From Cricetomys ansorgei (lineage: Eukaryota > Chordata > Mammalia > Rodentia > Nesomyidae): a stretch of DNA of 64,000 nucleotides. Location of the stretch: the NCBI GenBank assembly GCA_026225945.1, contig JAMJFZ010002575.1:558001-622000 (forward strand), read 5' to 3'. The notes under the pieces were generated by a model. The model searched no databases. It saw only the letters and a program-made list of their open reading frames with translations, and was not told where the DNA came from. Position 1 is the first letter of the stretch. Every line of letters begins with the position of its first letter. This document shows positions 21,511 to 32,434 of this stretch, piece by piece. Made by a program: the position numbers and the translations under genes.

Positions 21511-22487
21511 AGGCCCTCAGCCCTCCAGCTTTGTGGAGCAACATTCTCACTTCACAAGAGGAACACTGATGGAACAGAGCACATTTGTGGAGAAATTTTG
21601 AGATGCTGGATGAAGGAACATAGTTCAAGACAGAGAGCCCTAAGAAGGGGCAAGCCTGTTACCTTCAATACGTATTTGAAGAACTATTGTATAGAAAGAC
21701 AATTGGACCTCCACTGTGCTGCCCAGGTAGAGACTAAGTCCAGGACAGATGGGTGGGAGTAACAGAGAGGCAAATGCCCCCTTTGTGTGGGGGACTTCCA
21801 CTAGTGAGAACTGTCCTGGGATGGGACTTGCCTTTGCCAAGAGTCATTAGGAAGAGAATGGAAGCTGCCTGTTGCAGCCGCCTTCACAGTGTGACAGGTT
21901 AAAGCAGTTGACCTCCAAGGCCCCTTCGAGCTGTAGGACATTATGAGACCCCTGACTGAGCAAGATGTTTCTGACTGGAGCACAGCCTCCCCAGAGTCCT
22001 GTGAATATATTGCAGAGGTCACCATTCCCTTCACTGGCATCATAAATCTCATCCTACATTCTGGGGAATGCTCTTGGGGGAAATTGCAGTGTCCATGACA
22101 TGTGGCATTTGGAAAAGAGCCAACATTTTCCCTCATGCTTTTCACAGAAACCCTCCCCACCCCTGCTTTTCTGGAAGAATATAGGCTCCCTCTTAATCTT
22201 CCTGCGTCCAGCTCAGACACAAGCCACACAGCTGATCCTCATGGTCCAGCAGCCAATACACAAGGAAGCTGTAGCAAGAAGCACCTAAGGGAACTTGCCC
22301 ACAGCAAATGGCCTCTCAGGGCCATATGCTGGACACCCGCTGAGACAATTGGTGGCTGTGAGGATTCTGTTTCCAGTCATTTCTGTGTTTTTGCCCTCTG
22401 CTCCTCTGTCTCAAATGTGCCCTACCCCGCTGCTGCTTTTTTGGGTCTTTCTCATTTTAACCCCATATCCTTAGTGACAGGGTTTTT
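21511..22487. other. Unassigned sequence
   Basis: No confident repeat. The 142-codon minus frame at 21801-22229 and the 170-codon plus frame at 22102-22614 overlap. The plus frame runs into the B1 at 22488. Neither has a recognisable domain. Confidence 0.45.
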
Positions 22488-22644
22488 TTGGGGGGTAGGG
22501 GTGCTTAAGACAGGGTTTCTCTGTTGTAACTCTGGTTGTCCTGGAACTCACCCTGTAAACCAAGCTGGCCTCAAATTTACAGAGATCCACCTGCCTCTGC
22601 CACCTAAGTACTGAGATTAAAGGTGTGCACTACCACCACCTGGC
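22488..22644 (-). repeat. B1 SINE
   Basis: Reverse-strand B1: 'gacagggtttctctgttgtaactctggttgtcctggaactcaccctg' to 'ctgagattaaaggtgtgcactaccaccacctgg'. Target-site duplication: agtgacagggttttt at 22473-22487 and agtgataggttttt at 22645-22658. Confidence 0.92.
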
Positions 22645-23059
22645 AGTGATAGGTTTTTCATCTCCTTGTGAAAGATCTCTCTCCCTACCACACTCACTGT
22701 GCTCTGAGCTGGACCATAGTGAGCTATGTCTTTGCTTAAGGTATTTCTTCCATGAGAGGACCAGCTCTCTGAGGGTGAAAAGAGTTCATTTACCTACTAT
22801 AGCCTGTATACTAGAGTCAAGAAGGAAGCCAGAACAGCCTTCATCTGGCTGTTCCAGAGTTCTAGCTCTGGCTAAACCCAACACCTCTAGGTCTTGTCTT
22901 TATAGACAGTAAAATGAATATAGCAGCATTTCTCTAATGCCTGTTTAGGCTCCTTGTCTTATGATTTCTGTCAATAAACGCTGTTGGGAAGTATCTCCTT
23001 TCCAACAGCATATGTTGGAATGTTCTGCCTTCATTTCTGGGTCTTAGCTGATGTGTTTT

Positions 23060-23195
23060 GAGTCTTTGAGACAGAGTCTCATATAGCCCAGGCCAGTCTT
23101 GAACTTGACTATGTAGTCTTGAATTTCTGAACCTCCTGCCTCTGACTCCCAAATACTAACTCCCAAATACTAAGATTACAGTGAATACCTCCTTA
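23060..23195 (-). repeat. B1 SINE with 14-15-bp internal duplication
   Basis: 'tttgagacagagtctcatatagcccaggccagtcttgaacttgactatgtag' then 'cctgcctctgactcccaaatactaa', with 'ctcccaaatacta' duplicated in tandem at about 23147-23174. Confidence 0.85.
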
Positions 23196-23234
23196 ATCAG
23201 CTACCCTGGGTCTTCCTGTCCTGTCATTCCATTA

Positions 23235-23350
23235 CTCATCTATTCCATTATCTATCCATTCATTCATCCATCATCACTTCCAATCAACATTCATTGAATA
23301 GTATTTTTGTGTTAGCTCATCAAAAAGGCTAAGATATTGTCCTTAAAGAG
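23235..23350 (-). repeat. Possible L2 3' end
   Basis: 'attatctatccattcattcatccatcatcacttccaatcaacattcattgaatag' resembles the reverse L2 terminus (cattcattcattcaacaaatatttattgag). Could also be simple-repeat drift. Confidence 0.4.
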
Positions 23351-23359
23351 GGCAGTGTG

Positions 23360-24750
23360 GTGACCTTTGGTGATGTGAGCGTGAAAAAATAATATTTTAT
23401 GTTTCAGTTGGGATGTTTGCAGAGGTTAGGAAGCCAAATAGGGCTTATGAGACAGGAAGAGAAAGAAGCCTTAGGGGTCAGGGGGTGGTAGAACACACGT
23501 GAAAGTAGAAGAGGAGAAAATAGAGTTAAAGGGCTAAATGGGGATTGGTATGGGGAGGGAGGGGAGAGGAAGGAGTGGGGGTAGGTTAATCAAAGCTAAG
23601 AATGCATCAATAAATGTTACAGAAACCCACTTCTCTATTAGTCAGTCAAAAAAACATAATTAGAAAAAGAAGGGGGAGGAGGAGTAAGAGAAGGAGGAGG
23701 AGTTTGAACACAGGTATCATGCTTCCCTTAAAAGACACAGGTTATTAAATGAAAATTTCCACATAGGTGTGGGATACCTCTCTATGAGTTACTGATCTAT
23801 GTTCCCCAAAATAACACGGGTGTTGCCATTGTTCTTGGTTGCTCACCAGAACCAGATAGTAAAACCCTACTGCTGAAGACACAACACACTTGGCTGTAAG
23901 ACGTAAAGAAATGTGGAACTGACCTGAAAACTTCCCGCTAGCTAACGTAGGAAGAGGCTATGCAGGCTTCTAGGGGAGAGACGTCATCGACAGCATTACC
24001 CAACAGTTACCCGAAGGCAATAGTAATCTGCCAGGCAAGATGTGCCCAGTGGTTCAATAGTGACATGAAGGTTACTATAGGTAACCACCTGCTTTCCGGA
24101 TTTTAGGCCTGTTCCACAGAAAGGAATTCACGCCTGGTAGTATAATTGTCAAAAGCCCGTGGCTTGGGAGGTTATAGGCCTTGGCATTGCAGGGGGTGAG
24201 TATATACTACTGTCATCTTACTAAAAGGACAAGATGTCAAACCGCCTTCTAAATATTTCCTTTTGTACTCATACATTAGTGCTGCTCTCAGCCTTGGTCA
24301 AAGACTTGCAGTGGGTAGCAGTTAGTGCAGAGACTCTTACATATCAAAATGCTAAGAAAAAGTGACTGTTGCGCACTCGGTCCTAAACGGGGCCTCTGTA
24401 GCAACCCGTCTGTCCCCAAGGCTCAAGGCACACTGCAGGAGGGGAGATGGAAAGAAGGGAGGATGGAGGGTGGGAGGGCATCTTCTGAACTTGTCGCTGC
24501 CATTGCACTCATGAACTCACGCAACTATGGTTGCCTGCACAAGAGCAAGCAAGCAAGGTCAGTGAGCATTCCAGCAGGCAGCAAGACTCGGACTCAGTGG
24601 GTTAAAAACAAAGCAAAGACAATATGGGGAGAGAGACATGTTGCTCTGTGTCTGGGGGGCGGGGAGAGGGGAGCGGATATGATAAGGCTGCATTGTATAC
24701 ATGTATGAAAGTGCCAAAGAATAAAAGATATCCTGAAAATAATCGTACTG
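23360..24750 (+). repeat. Rodent L1 (Lx-type) 3' UTR, 5'-truncated
   Basis: About 1.4 kb of rodent L1 3' end. It has 'aaaaataatattttatgtttcagttgggatgtttgcagaggttagg', a polypurine tract (23500-23710), 'gtggttcaatagtgac...aggtaaccacctgctttccgga', 'cagtcctaaacggggcctctgtag'-like sequence, and 'attgcactcatgaactcacgcaactatggttgcctgcacaagag'. It ends 'cattgtatacatgtatgaaagtgccaaagaataaaag'. No ORF2 remains, so this is a dead truncated copy. The 127-codon frame at 24325 lies within it and is not a gene. Confidence 0.88.
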
Positions 24751-25250
24751 TACAAAGTGATAAAGCTCTGTAGCAGAGATTAATGTAGCATGGGCCAGGT
24801 ACACAAGGGGGTTACTGGTGAAAAATAAAAATCCAAAGCCCCTCATCACCCTGCACCCCGACTTAAGGCCCTGAGGCCTTAAATCCTTTCCCTTAGCACA
24901 TTCCCCCAGTATGAAAAAAGATAGTTTTGTGTAATATAATCAGAGGGGCATGGGAGCCTGTGGTCAGAAGTCGAACGACCCCAGGCCCTCTGTTAGCCAC
25001 CCGAGGGTCTCTCAGGTCCAGAGTCTGCATTTCCAAACTGCTCTCCTCTCCCCTGCCCCCATCGCAGCGGCACACTCCGCAAGTCATTTATTCCTCCATA
25101 ACATTTGCTCGGAGAAACGTTACCGCTGAATTATAGCTGGGCCCATTATCTCACAATAACTGTCTGGGAAATGTTAATGTTAATGCATGGATCATGCAGA
25201 ATGCCACATTAGGGGTTTTATGGTGGACATAACATTTTTATGAACTTTTT
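24751..25250. promoter_or_regulatory. Candidate conserved non-coding element
   Basis: Repeat-free. 25080-25250 has low complexity loss and dense AT-core motifs: 'gctgaattatagctgggcccattatctcacaataactg', 'gttaatgttaatgcatggatcatgcag' (HNF1/POU-like), 'ggttttatggtggacataac'. It resembles mammalian developmental enhancers in composition only. Confidence 0.32.
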
Positions 25251-26499
25251 CTCGGGTAGCACCAGCCTTTGATGGAAAGAAAGGGAAAAATAGAAAGTAT
25301 GAAACGGAAAAGAGAGGCCAGCCCTGGAAAAGCAGTCCTGGGAACAGAAGTAGCATTGGATAGCCTGAAGGCTGCCTCTCAGTGCTATTCCCCCAGGGGC
25401 AGACCTGCCCTGGCAGGGCTAGGGTAGGGGTGTATGTGTGTGAATATCTTTAGAGTTAGGTATTTGTGAGCAGGGAGCAACCAGCCAAATTGGCAACTGG
25501 TAGGAGACAGGGTCTGCTGGGCAGACCCATAAAACTTCTCAGCCTTCCAGCCACCTGCCACTGGCTGGGCATTTGGTGCCAATGCAGGCCAAGGGGGGTG
25601 GTGGGAAGGAGTGCAAGAAGCTTGGTGGGGTGGCTGCCATACCTCTTGAGTGAGAGGAGGGGTCTCTGGCAGAGGTAGTTTAGGGGCTCACCTTGGGGAG
25701 TGATGGCTAATGGCTTAAGGAGATTTTAATTTCTGCCATTAAAAAAAGAAAAGGAAAAACACAATCTTGAGAATGGCAGTATTTTACACCTGGCTTTTAA
25801 AAGGACCAATAAAGACTGTGTTTAGCATTTTATACCCTTTCTCAAAACTAACGATCTTTGGTTCTCATCTCAGACATATTTTAAGTGAGCTTGAATCTCC
25901 TGCCTCCAGAATATTCTTTCAGGAGGCTGGATTTACAGCTCTGTTCTTTACCTGCCCTGGGCTCCAATTTAAGTCTCATAATCACAGTGTGTCGATCAGG
26001 GCCCCCCCCTTCCACCTTTGCAGTCACCCTCAAAGCTGTTATTGCCATTTGTCTTTCAAGTCAGAGTGCTGTGCAGTTCCAGACCCTGCATGACACCTGA
26101 CTACAGTCCATCCTTTGACATACTAGGGGTGGGCGGCAGTGTTATACAGCAGCTTCTCCCCAAAGTGTCCAATGGGTGCTCAAAGAGCTGGACACTGTCC
26201 AGATTATGACAGCCTGTGACCTGGGGCAAGAAGAGGGTATCAAGAGGTCTGTGGTCCCTGAGGGGTAAAGAGCACAGAGTTGGCAGAGCCTGGCTCTTTC
26301 TGAGAACATACCTGTGGACATGCTGGAAAACCTAAGCAAATACCTCATTTGGGTAGGCAACCTGTCCATCTTCAAGGCGAGTGTGGCCAGAGGCTCAAGA
26401 TCCAGCTCCTCCACCTACTAGTTTAGAAAACCTGACGATGCTTTCTAGAAAATCTTTTTTGAGTTTTCACATCATTAAATATAAATTAAATACTGCCAG
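25251..26499. other. Unassigned sequence
   Basis: No confident repeat or gene. The 108-codon frame at 25767-26093 has no recognisable domain. Confidence 0.45.
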
Positions 26500-26715
26500 G
26501 TACAGTTAGAGTGTTCCCTATTCCAAAATCCTAAATCGAAAGTGCTCTAAAATCTGACCCATTTAGAGCACCCATATGATACTAGAAGTAAAAATTCCTT
26601 ATCTGACGTGTGACAGGTTATAGTGAAAATGCATGTATACTACAGATACTATATGACATTACTTTCAGGGTATCTGTGTAAGATGCACATGAAACATGAA
26701 AGAATCTCATGTCTA
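26500..26715 (+). mobile_element. Tigger-like DNA transposon fragment
   Basis: 'gagtgttccctattccaaaatcctaaatcgaaagtgctctaaaatctg', 'gatactagaagtaaaaattccttatctgac', 'ctacagatactatatgacattactttcagggtatctgtgtaagatgcacatgaaacatgaaag' follow a TcMar-Tigger-class MER element (catccctaatccaaaaatccgaaat...ttcaggctatgtgtataaggtg). Confidence 0.75.
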
Positions 26716-26717
26716 AG

Positions 26718-27008
26718 GGAGCTGGCTCCAGCCATAGAGTACTTACTTGTCAAACAAGCATGAGGACTTGAGTTTGGACCACACTACCAGGCTTACATGC
26801 CTGTAAGCCCAGCACTGAGGAAGTAGAGACAGGAGGGTCCCTAGAGCCTACTAGCCAGGCAGCCTAGGCAACTCTGTGAGCTGCAGGGGCAGTGGGAGAC
26901 CCTGTCTCAAAAAGTAAGGTAGAGAAAGACAGTGGACACCTGACGTGGACTTCTGGTCTCTACACCAATGCGCATACATACAGGTACACACACACACACA
27001 CACACACA
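26718..27008 (+). repeat. B4-like composite SINE with (CA)n tail
   Basis: tRNA-like head 'gggagctggctccagccatagagtacttacttgtcaaacaagcatgagg', 7SL-like body 'gtaagcccagcactgaggaagtagagacagg...gggagaccctgtctcaaaa', tail 'gacacctgacgtggacttctggtctctacac', then a CA array at 26986-27008. Confidence 0.82.
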
Positions 27009-27369
27009 TGAATACGTACAAAAGTATACAGCACACACAAGGAGTCATGTTTACACTTGAGCTCCATCTCTATCTCTCTGCACATGCAAACACTAAAAAT
27101 AAATAATAAATAAGTAAAGCAAGCTGAAATCTGGAAACATTTCTGTTCCAAGCTTTCAGATCCTCCATTCTTTCTCAAGGCTAATGCGCTCTCCTCCAAC
27201 ACCCTCAGCGGTTTACGTATTATGTTGACTGAGTGATGCCCCACACTGGAATGACAGTTCCAAGCAGGCAAGGATCTTAATTGTTCCCTGTACAGATTGG
27301 TGGCTAATACCCAGGGCAGTCGGACAGTACCTAGTACAGGGCATATATATGCTCACCTAGAGCAACTCC
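27009..27369. other. Unassigned sequence
   Basis: No confident feature apart from a short AAAT-rich tract near 27095-27115. Confidence 0.5.
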
Positions 27370-27860
27370 CAGGCATTTGCCCTGGAGCTTCCTGGGGAAG
27401 AATATCATGTAATTAGATTTATGGGACTTTTTAATCCTTTTAACATAAAGTGTTGACTTTTGGGGGGGCATTTAACACGTTCAGAATCTGGAATGCTTAT
27501 GGAGTTTGCGCCAATCTTCACTTCCGTTCTCACAGTACGAAATGCTGGCGTACCTGGGCTAGGCAGCAGGCTTAGAGCCTGCCTTCCCAAACACCCCCTC
27601 CTGTGCCTCCCAGGCTGCTCCCCTCCTTCATGGGCTGCCACGTGCTGGCTCCTGGGGACCCCCTGCCATATGTTCCATTCCAGCTCTAAACTGCATGTTA
27701 ATTGTTCTGAATGAACAGCTCCAGCTGGAAAAGCAGGCAGGCCGATTACAGACCTTAAGATAACACCCAGCTTCCCGTAAGCCAGGGGGTTTCCAGCAAA
27801 GGAGACTGGAAAGTCTTCAAGGCCAGAACGGAGTGAGACGGAGCCCTGGGACACAGACTG
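27370..27860. promoter_or_regulatory. Candidate conserved non-coding element
   Basis: Repeat-free. 27400-27480 carries 'catgtaattagatttatgggactttttaatcc' and 'aacataaagtgttgac'. 27680-27780 carries 'catgttaattgttctgaatgaacagctccagctgg' and 'ccgattacagaccttaagat'. The homeobox/E-box-like word density suggests an enhancer. Opposed frames at 27405-27854 and 27460-27714 show no protein signature. Confidence 0.3.
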
Positions 27861-28051
27861 CTGTTTAGGGTATCATCACTTCTTGGTCTCTACCCAAGTA
27901 GACCTATTTAGGGCCACCGCACCTGGAGCTCTCACCTCCTCACGGAGGGCCCTTCTAGATGTCTGCAACGTCCTGCATTCTCAAGGAAACCCTTGGGATT
28001 CACCTGTACTGTCCCCCAGTCACATTTTACTCATATGAGTAAATATATATG

Positions 28052-28193
28052 GTCAAGACAAGGTCTCTCTATGTAGTCCTGGCTGTCTTGAACCCCCCTG
28101 TATGGACCAGGCTCACCTCGAATGCCCAGAGATCTGCCTGCCTCTACTTTCTGAATGATGGGACTAAAGGCATGCGCCACCATGCTTGGCCAT
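28052..28193 (-). repeat. B1 SINE
   Basis: 'caagacaaggtctctctatgtagtcctggctgtcttgaac', 'gaccaggctcacctcgaatgcccagagatctgcctgcctc', 'aaaggcatgcgccaccatgcttggcc'. Confidence 0.92.
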
Positions 28194-28224
28194 CTTTATT
28201 TATTTTGATAATTTTATCAAAATA

Positions 28225-28345
28225 TTACAGTATTTGTGAACTCAGTGTTCTCCTTCCACCTTTATGAGGGTTTCCAAGGATGGAACTCAGATCATCAGGC
28301 TTGTGCAGCAGGTGCTTTACGTACAGAGCCATACAATGATCCTGT
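28225..28345 (-). repeat. B2/B3-class SINE fragment
   Basis: 'ggatggaactcagatcatcaggcttgtgcagcaggtgctttacgtacagagccatacaatgatcctg' is the reverse tRNA-like head. Confidence 0.75.
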
Positions 28346-28351
28346 TTTCTG

Positions 28352-28435
28352 TGTCTTTGAAACAGGATCTCATTATATATACAGACTGATCTTCCTGCTT
28401 CAGCCTCCCAACTGCAATAGTCCCCGCTAGCCTAG
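28352..28435 (-). repeat. B1-type SINE fragment
   Basis: 'tttgaaacaggatctcattatatatacagactgatcttcctgcttcagcctccc' is reverse-strand 7SL-derived sequence with the middle deleted. Confidence 0.65.
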
Positions 28436-28784
28436 GTTGTGTTTTTTTCTGTATTATATTCTGAGTACCTGCTAATCCCATCACCAGTTCAGTGATGTGG
28501 ACACAGCTTTGTCCTCCATTTCTGCCCACATTTCCCCCAAATAAGAGAAATATTACAGAGGCAATTATGACAAAAAGGGAGGACGCATGTGATGGTATCA
28601 TGGGGCCAGGCCATGTGGAGTTGGGAGAATTCCTAAAGGCCATGATTCACAGGGAAAGAAGTTGAAGTAGGGCCCTGGGAGCACACCATATACATACTCA
28701 CAGAAGTTCAGGCTTCAGGTAGGGAAGCATATACCCCCTTCAGCTGTATCTTTTTCTAACCTGTAGCCTGCCTAGGGCTGTGAC
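28436..28784. other. Unassigned sequence
   Basis: No repeat or gene recognised. Confidence 0.5.
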
Positions 28785-28945
28785 AGGGGGTTCTGAGGCA
28801 GTGATAAGAAGTTCTGAGTCTGGGCCACAGTGCTAATTGTGCCACCAATTAGCTGTATAACCCCAGGCATATCACACAGCCTATCCACCCATTGTAAAAA
28901 CAAGGACAGTGCAAAGCTTGCTGTAAAGCACCCTTAGGGTGTCTG
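28785..28945 (+). repeat. MIR SINE
   Basis: 'agtgataagaagttctgagtctgggccac', 'gccaccaattagctgtataaccccaggcatatcacacagcctatccacccattgtaaaaacaaggacag' match MIR order (gccacttactagctgtgtgacc...). Confidence 0.75.
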
Positions 28946-29894
28946 GAGGGCCCAAGAAACATAAATGTAGAGAGGCTCTGGAAACTGAAAAACACAGTAA
29001 GCTCAAAAATAAGGGCTTTAAGTTGCATTTCTTTCTAGGGCTTAGGGTCCCTCTTAACTAGCTGGAGTCAAGGTTCTGGGAGATGGTGAAAGTTGTCTGT
29101 GTGACTGGAAGTTTCTTACCTGGTTCTCAACAGGCAGAGCTGCTAGGGAAATGGCTGCCTGTTCTTCAACCAGCTGATCTGAAACAGGGTCCCCTCCTCC
29201 ATTTATCTCTGGAGATAGGAGTCAGGAAGAACAGATAGGAATGGAATGCTTAGTGTGTGGGGGTTTGGACTACAGCTGCACCCAAGGACTCTACAAGGCT
29301 TTCACAACTCAGATATTCCCCGTGTTTTCTGACTTCCCAGGAGTGTGTGGAGTGGGGGATTCAGAGCTGCCCTTAGAGGTGGTATCTGGCCAGAGAAGCC
29401 TAGCAGCAGAGCCAGTGCTGGGGATACATGTGACTAGTGGTTGCTGGTGGTGCAGTGACGCTGGAGACAATACTCCCCTGGCCTGTCTCAATCCCCTTGA
29501 CTTCATTCCCCACACTGGAATATGATACGGTCAACAGTTCCCTAAGCCAGGTTCCCTCCAGCCAAGGGGAACAGTGGGGAACAAGCCAGGTGTTGGATTC
29601 TTCCCTGGAGGCCTGCAAGTTCAGTTAAGGTACAAGATAACCATGCTGCTGATGACAGGGAGGAGTCAGAGGTCAGTAGGTACCACAGGTGGAGCCTCAC
29701 ACCTCCATCAACATCAGAAGGTGCTGCCAGCAGGTGTCTGATCAGACATGACCTCAGGCATATTATGTCTAAGAGTGGGGATAGCTCATGACCAGAAGTG
29801 ACCAGCCCTCTGCATCTCTCAAGCCCCAGACTCCCAGGTTTGGAGACCAAACGTGGACTTTTCATCCTTGCTGCGCTTCTTTTGCCTGCAACAC
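28946..29894. other. Unassigned sequence
   Basis: No confident repeat or gene. Overlapping frames on both strands at 29241-29910 (63-122 codons) have no domain content. Confidence 0.45.
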
Positions 29895-30150
29895 TTTCAT
29901 TCCCCTCCATGTGCCAGCATAGTGCTTAATTCAAGGTCCAGCTCTGGTGTCACCTTCTCTGTGAGTGCTCCCTGGATGTCCTCCTGGCAGGCAAAAGAGC
30001 TATGTCTAAGTTGCCAAGACTGCTCTTAGCTCATCATTCGACAAGCATCATCAGTTCCTTATAGCTCCTTATAGCACACTCTGACCTCTCCACGACAGAA
30101 CTTACACACAGTGGGTACTTAGTAAATGTTGGCTCAGAGGGCTGTGCATC
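29895..30150 (+). repeat. L2 3' region
   Basis: 'caaggtccagctctggtgtcaccttctctgtgagtgctccctggatgtcc', 'ctcttagctcatcattc', 'cacagtgggtacttagtaaatgttggctc' follow L2 order. Confidence 0.75.
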
Positions 30151-30187
30151 TTTTCCTGGCTTCAAGAAATCAACACCTAGCAAATGA

Positions 30188-30206
30188 GGGCTGGAGAGAT
30201 GGCTGG
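30188..30206 (+). repeat. Possible B2 head remnant
   Basis: 'gggctggagagatggctgg' is identical to the first 17 bases of rodent B2 but no further B2 sequence follows. It may be a severely truncated copy or coincidence. Confidence 0.3.
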
Positions 30207-30214
30207 GCCTCGTG

Positions 30215-30620
30215 AAGGTTGTCCTGAGCAACCACTATCTTCCCCAGTGGCCTCTCACTGTCTGCCTTGTGCCCAAAGCCTGAGTCCACCAAACCCAAAC
30301 AGTTTCCTTATCAACAGCGAGACAATAGATGATCTTTTGACATTTCCAAGGCTGTTTGGAAGAGAGAAAGATAATACGTAATAAATTCATACACTTCTGT
30401 GTGTTTCTTGGCTCCGGCAGCTAAAATTTCCATCTTTTTATGCAGGAGTCCTGGAGAGCTGAAATCCTTGATAATGCCAAACAATTCAACACTTTACACT
30501 CTCTTTACTCTGTCTGCACCACAGAAAAATATCGACTCGATGCTGCCAGCTGTGGGAAGTGAGATGCCATATTCTTTCTGCATGCAAAAGTATATTTCTC
30601 TTTCGGGGGCAAGATTTTAG
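30215..30620. promoter_or_regulatory. Candidate conserved non-coding element
   Basis: Repeat-free block: 'gtttccttatcaacagcgagacaatagatgatcttttgacatttcc', 'gataatacgtaataaattcatac', 'ccttgataatgccaaacaattcaac', 'ctttctgcatgcaaaagtatatttctctttc'. GATA-, SOX- and TCF-like words cluster. An enhancer role is inference. Confidence 0.33.
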
Positions 30621-30914
30621 GATCCTAAGCTTGATCTAGCCAAGGAAAAGGGCAGCCTGATATTCCTTGTTCCCAGGTCCATGGGCTGCAGAATCTTCTA
30701 CACCTGAGATTCCCCTGCCTTTCTGCATATGCCACTCTAGTCTTGCACAGACGGCTCCAGCAGCAGCAGATCAGAACCTCCAATCTGAGCTGCAAACAGC
30801 ACTTCCTGAGCTTAGCACCAACCAGGGCCCTGGAGGTTACAAAGCTGCCATCTTTTAGCTCAGATTCTCAACTTGGACAACACATTTCAGCCTGGGGCTG
30901 ACAGAAGCATGTAT

Positions 30915-31000
30915 CACCAGCACCTTTACTTCCTAGAAGAGGAAGAGGTTGGGGAGAGGCCAAGACTTGTCCAGAGCCACACTGCAATCTTGTGAGCTCT
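30915..31000 (-). repeat. MIR fragment
   Basis: 'cctttacttcctagaagaggaagaggttggggagaggccaagacttgtccagagccacactgcaatc' is the reverse MIR core. Confidence 0.6.
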
Positions 31001-31059
31001 TACAGACCCTTCTTCCAACATCTAGCCCAGAAATTTACCTATTTGCCTAATCACCTCTG

Positions 31060-31170
31060 AGTCTTGAACAAATATTAAATGCCTGGGATATGTCAGGCTT
31101 TGTGTTTGGGCCCAGACAGCTTTCTCAGAGTCCAGGGAGCTCTCCTTTCAGGCATCCTACAGGGACAATG
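31060..31170 (-). repeat. L2 3' fragment
   Basis: 'cttgaacaaatattaaatgcctgggatatgtcaggctttgtgtttgggcccagacagc' is the reverse L2 terminus. Confidence 0.6.
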
Positions 31171-31384
31171 CAGGGCTTTTCAGGTTTGGATCAGGGTACA
31201 TTCTACTGGGGCAAAACAATGTCCGGCTTCTGACAGCAGTTTCAAATCCCTCTCCCCTCCTTTGCAGCCATTTCCCTCCCCATCTTAGCTCACACACACA
31301 CTCACCTGCATTCCAGATACCCCGAAACACATTGAACAGCTGGAGGCTATGTTTAGTAATGTATCTTTTCTTCCTTTTCCTTCC

Positions 31385-31570
31385 ATAGTGGTTAAGAGTG
31401 TGAGTTTAGATTTAAATTTGGGTTCCAATGCTGCTTGGAGAACTGTGATAGGTTGCTCAGCCTATCTGTGCCTCCGCGGCTTTACTTACAAAATGGAGGT
31501 GCTAATAATGCTATACAATATTAAATGGAATAATACATTAACACATTTAGTATGGTGCTAAGTGCATGGC
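31385..31570 (+). repeat. MIR SINE, near full length
   Basis: 'catagtggttaagagtgtgagtttagatttaaatttgggttcc' (A/B-box head), 'aactgtgataggttgctcagcctatctgtgcctccgcggctttacttacaaaatgg' (core), 'attaaatggaataatacattaacacatttagtatggtgctaagtgcatggc' (LINE-like end). Confidence 0.88.
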
Positions 31571-31589
31571 ATTTAAAATTTCTATCTGC

Positions 31590-31758
31590 TGGGCCAGAGA
31601 GATGGTTCAGCAGGTAAAGATGCTTGCTGCCGATTCCCAGGACAAATGTGGTAGAAGTAGAGAAGTTCCACAAGTTGTCCTCTGACCTCCACATGTATAC
31701 TATGGCACTGCCTGCCCTACTCCAATAGGTAAATGTAATAAATCTTTTAAAATAGCTG
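31590..31758 (+). repeat. B2/B3-class SINE
   Basis: 'gctgggccagagagatggttcagcaggtaaagatgcttgctgccgattcccagg', 'gagaagttccacaagttgtcctctgacctccacatgtatac', A-rich end 'gtaaatgtaataaatctttt'. Confidence 0.9.
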
Positions 31759-31794
31759 ATATTATTGTTATTGTCATTATTACTATTAATTTTT

Positions 31795-31868
31795 TTGTCA
31801 CATTGGGAATGGAACCCAAGACTTTGTATATGCTAAGCAAATACTCTACTACCAAGCCAAACCCATAG
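31795..31868 (-). repeat. ID-type SINE fragment
   Basis: 'cattgggaatggaacccaagactttgtatatgctaagcaaatactctactaccaagcc' is a reverse ID. Its 'agccaaacccata' end is duplicated in tandem at about 31856-31882. Confidence 0.78.
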
Positions 31869-31882
31869 CAGCCAAACCCATA

Positions 31883-32434
31883 ACTTATTATTATTCTAAT
31901 GGGAAGAGTCTGAAAGAGGGATAAAGTGGAATGGGCAAAGAACAGTCTCCTGCCCTAAGCCAGTCCAGCTTTGCTCCCTCTAAAATGCCATTCCATACTC
32001 AGGGTGGGAGCCATGCTCTATTTTCTGTTCCTACCCCTCCCCACAATACAGTGCAGGTGGCTCCATAGCTCAGAAACAGCTGACAGTTGTCATCCTGTGC
32101 CTGCCTGGAGAGAGAGCAAGGCAGGGAGAAGACAGTGCCCTTGACCCCAGATGTCAGCCCTTTGTGGAGAATGAGAGTCGTCTGTCTCCTGTGTCCACAG
32201 CCAGCTCATCGCTCCAGCGCAGCACTATGAATAAGAAGGTTCAGAAACCAGAGAAGAGAAGGAGAAGGACCTTCTGGGTGTGTGTCACAGCTTTTAGGAA
32301 GCCCCTTGCTCACTTCAGGGCCAGAAGCTGAGCCCAGGAAGCAGGTATGTAGACATGCAGAGAGATCCTCCCACCCCAAGTAGGGGAATAAAGAGGCAGT
32401 CAGGACAGTAACTCCAGCCTTCTACCAGCAGTGT
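31883..32434. other. Unassigned sequence
   Basis: No repeat or gene recognised. Confidence 0.5.

Noticed and set aside
22102..22614. 170-codon open frame on the plus strand
   Set aside because: Its C-terminal part is the reverse of a B1, and the rest has no homology I recognise.
22980..23009. gctgttggga...ttccaacagc hairpin as a microRNA precursor
   Set aside because: The stem is only 10 bp with a 10-base loop and no longer pairing around it.
28203..28222. Near-palindrome ttttgata...tatcaaaa as a binding site or terminator hairpin
   Set aside because: It is short, AT-only and at the border of a SINE. This is expected by chance in such composition.
31590..31660. tRNA-like A/B-box sequences as tRNA genes (also in other B2 and ID copies)
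   Set aside because: They are heads of B2/ID SINEs, continue into SINE bodies and have no acceptor-stem pairing.
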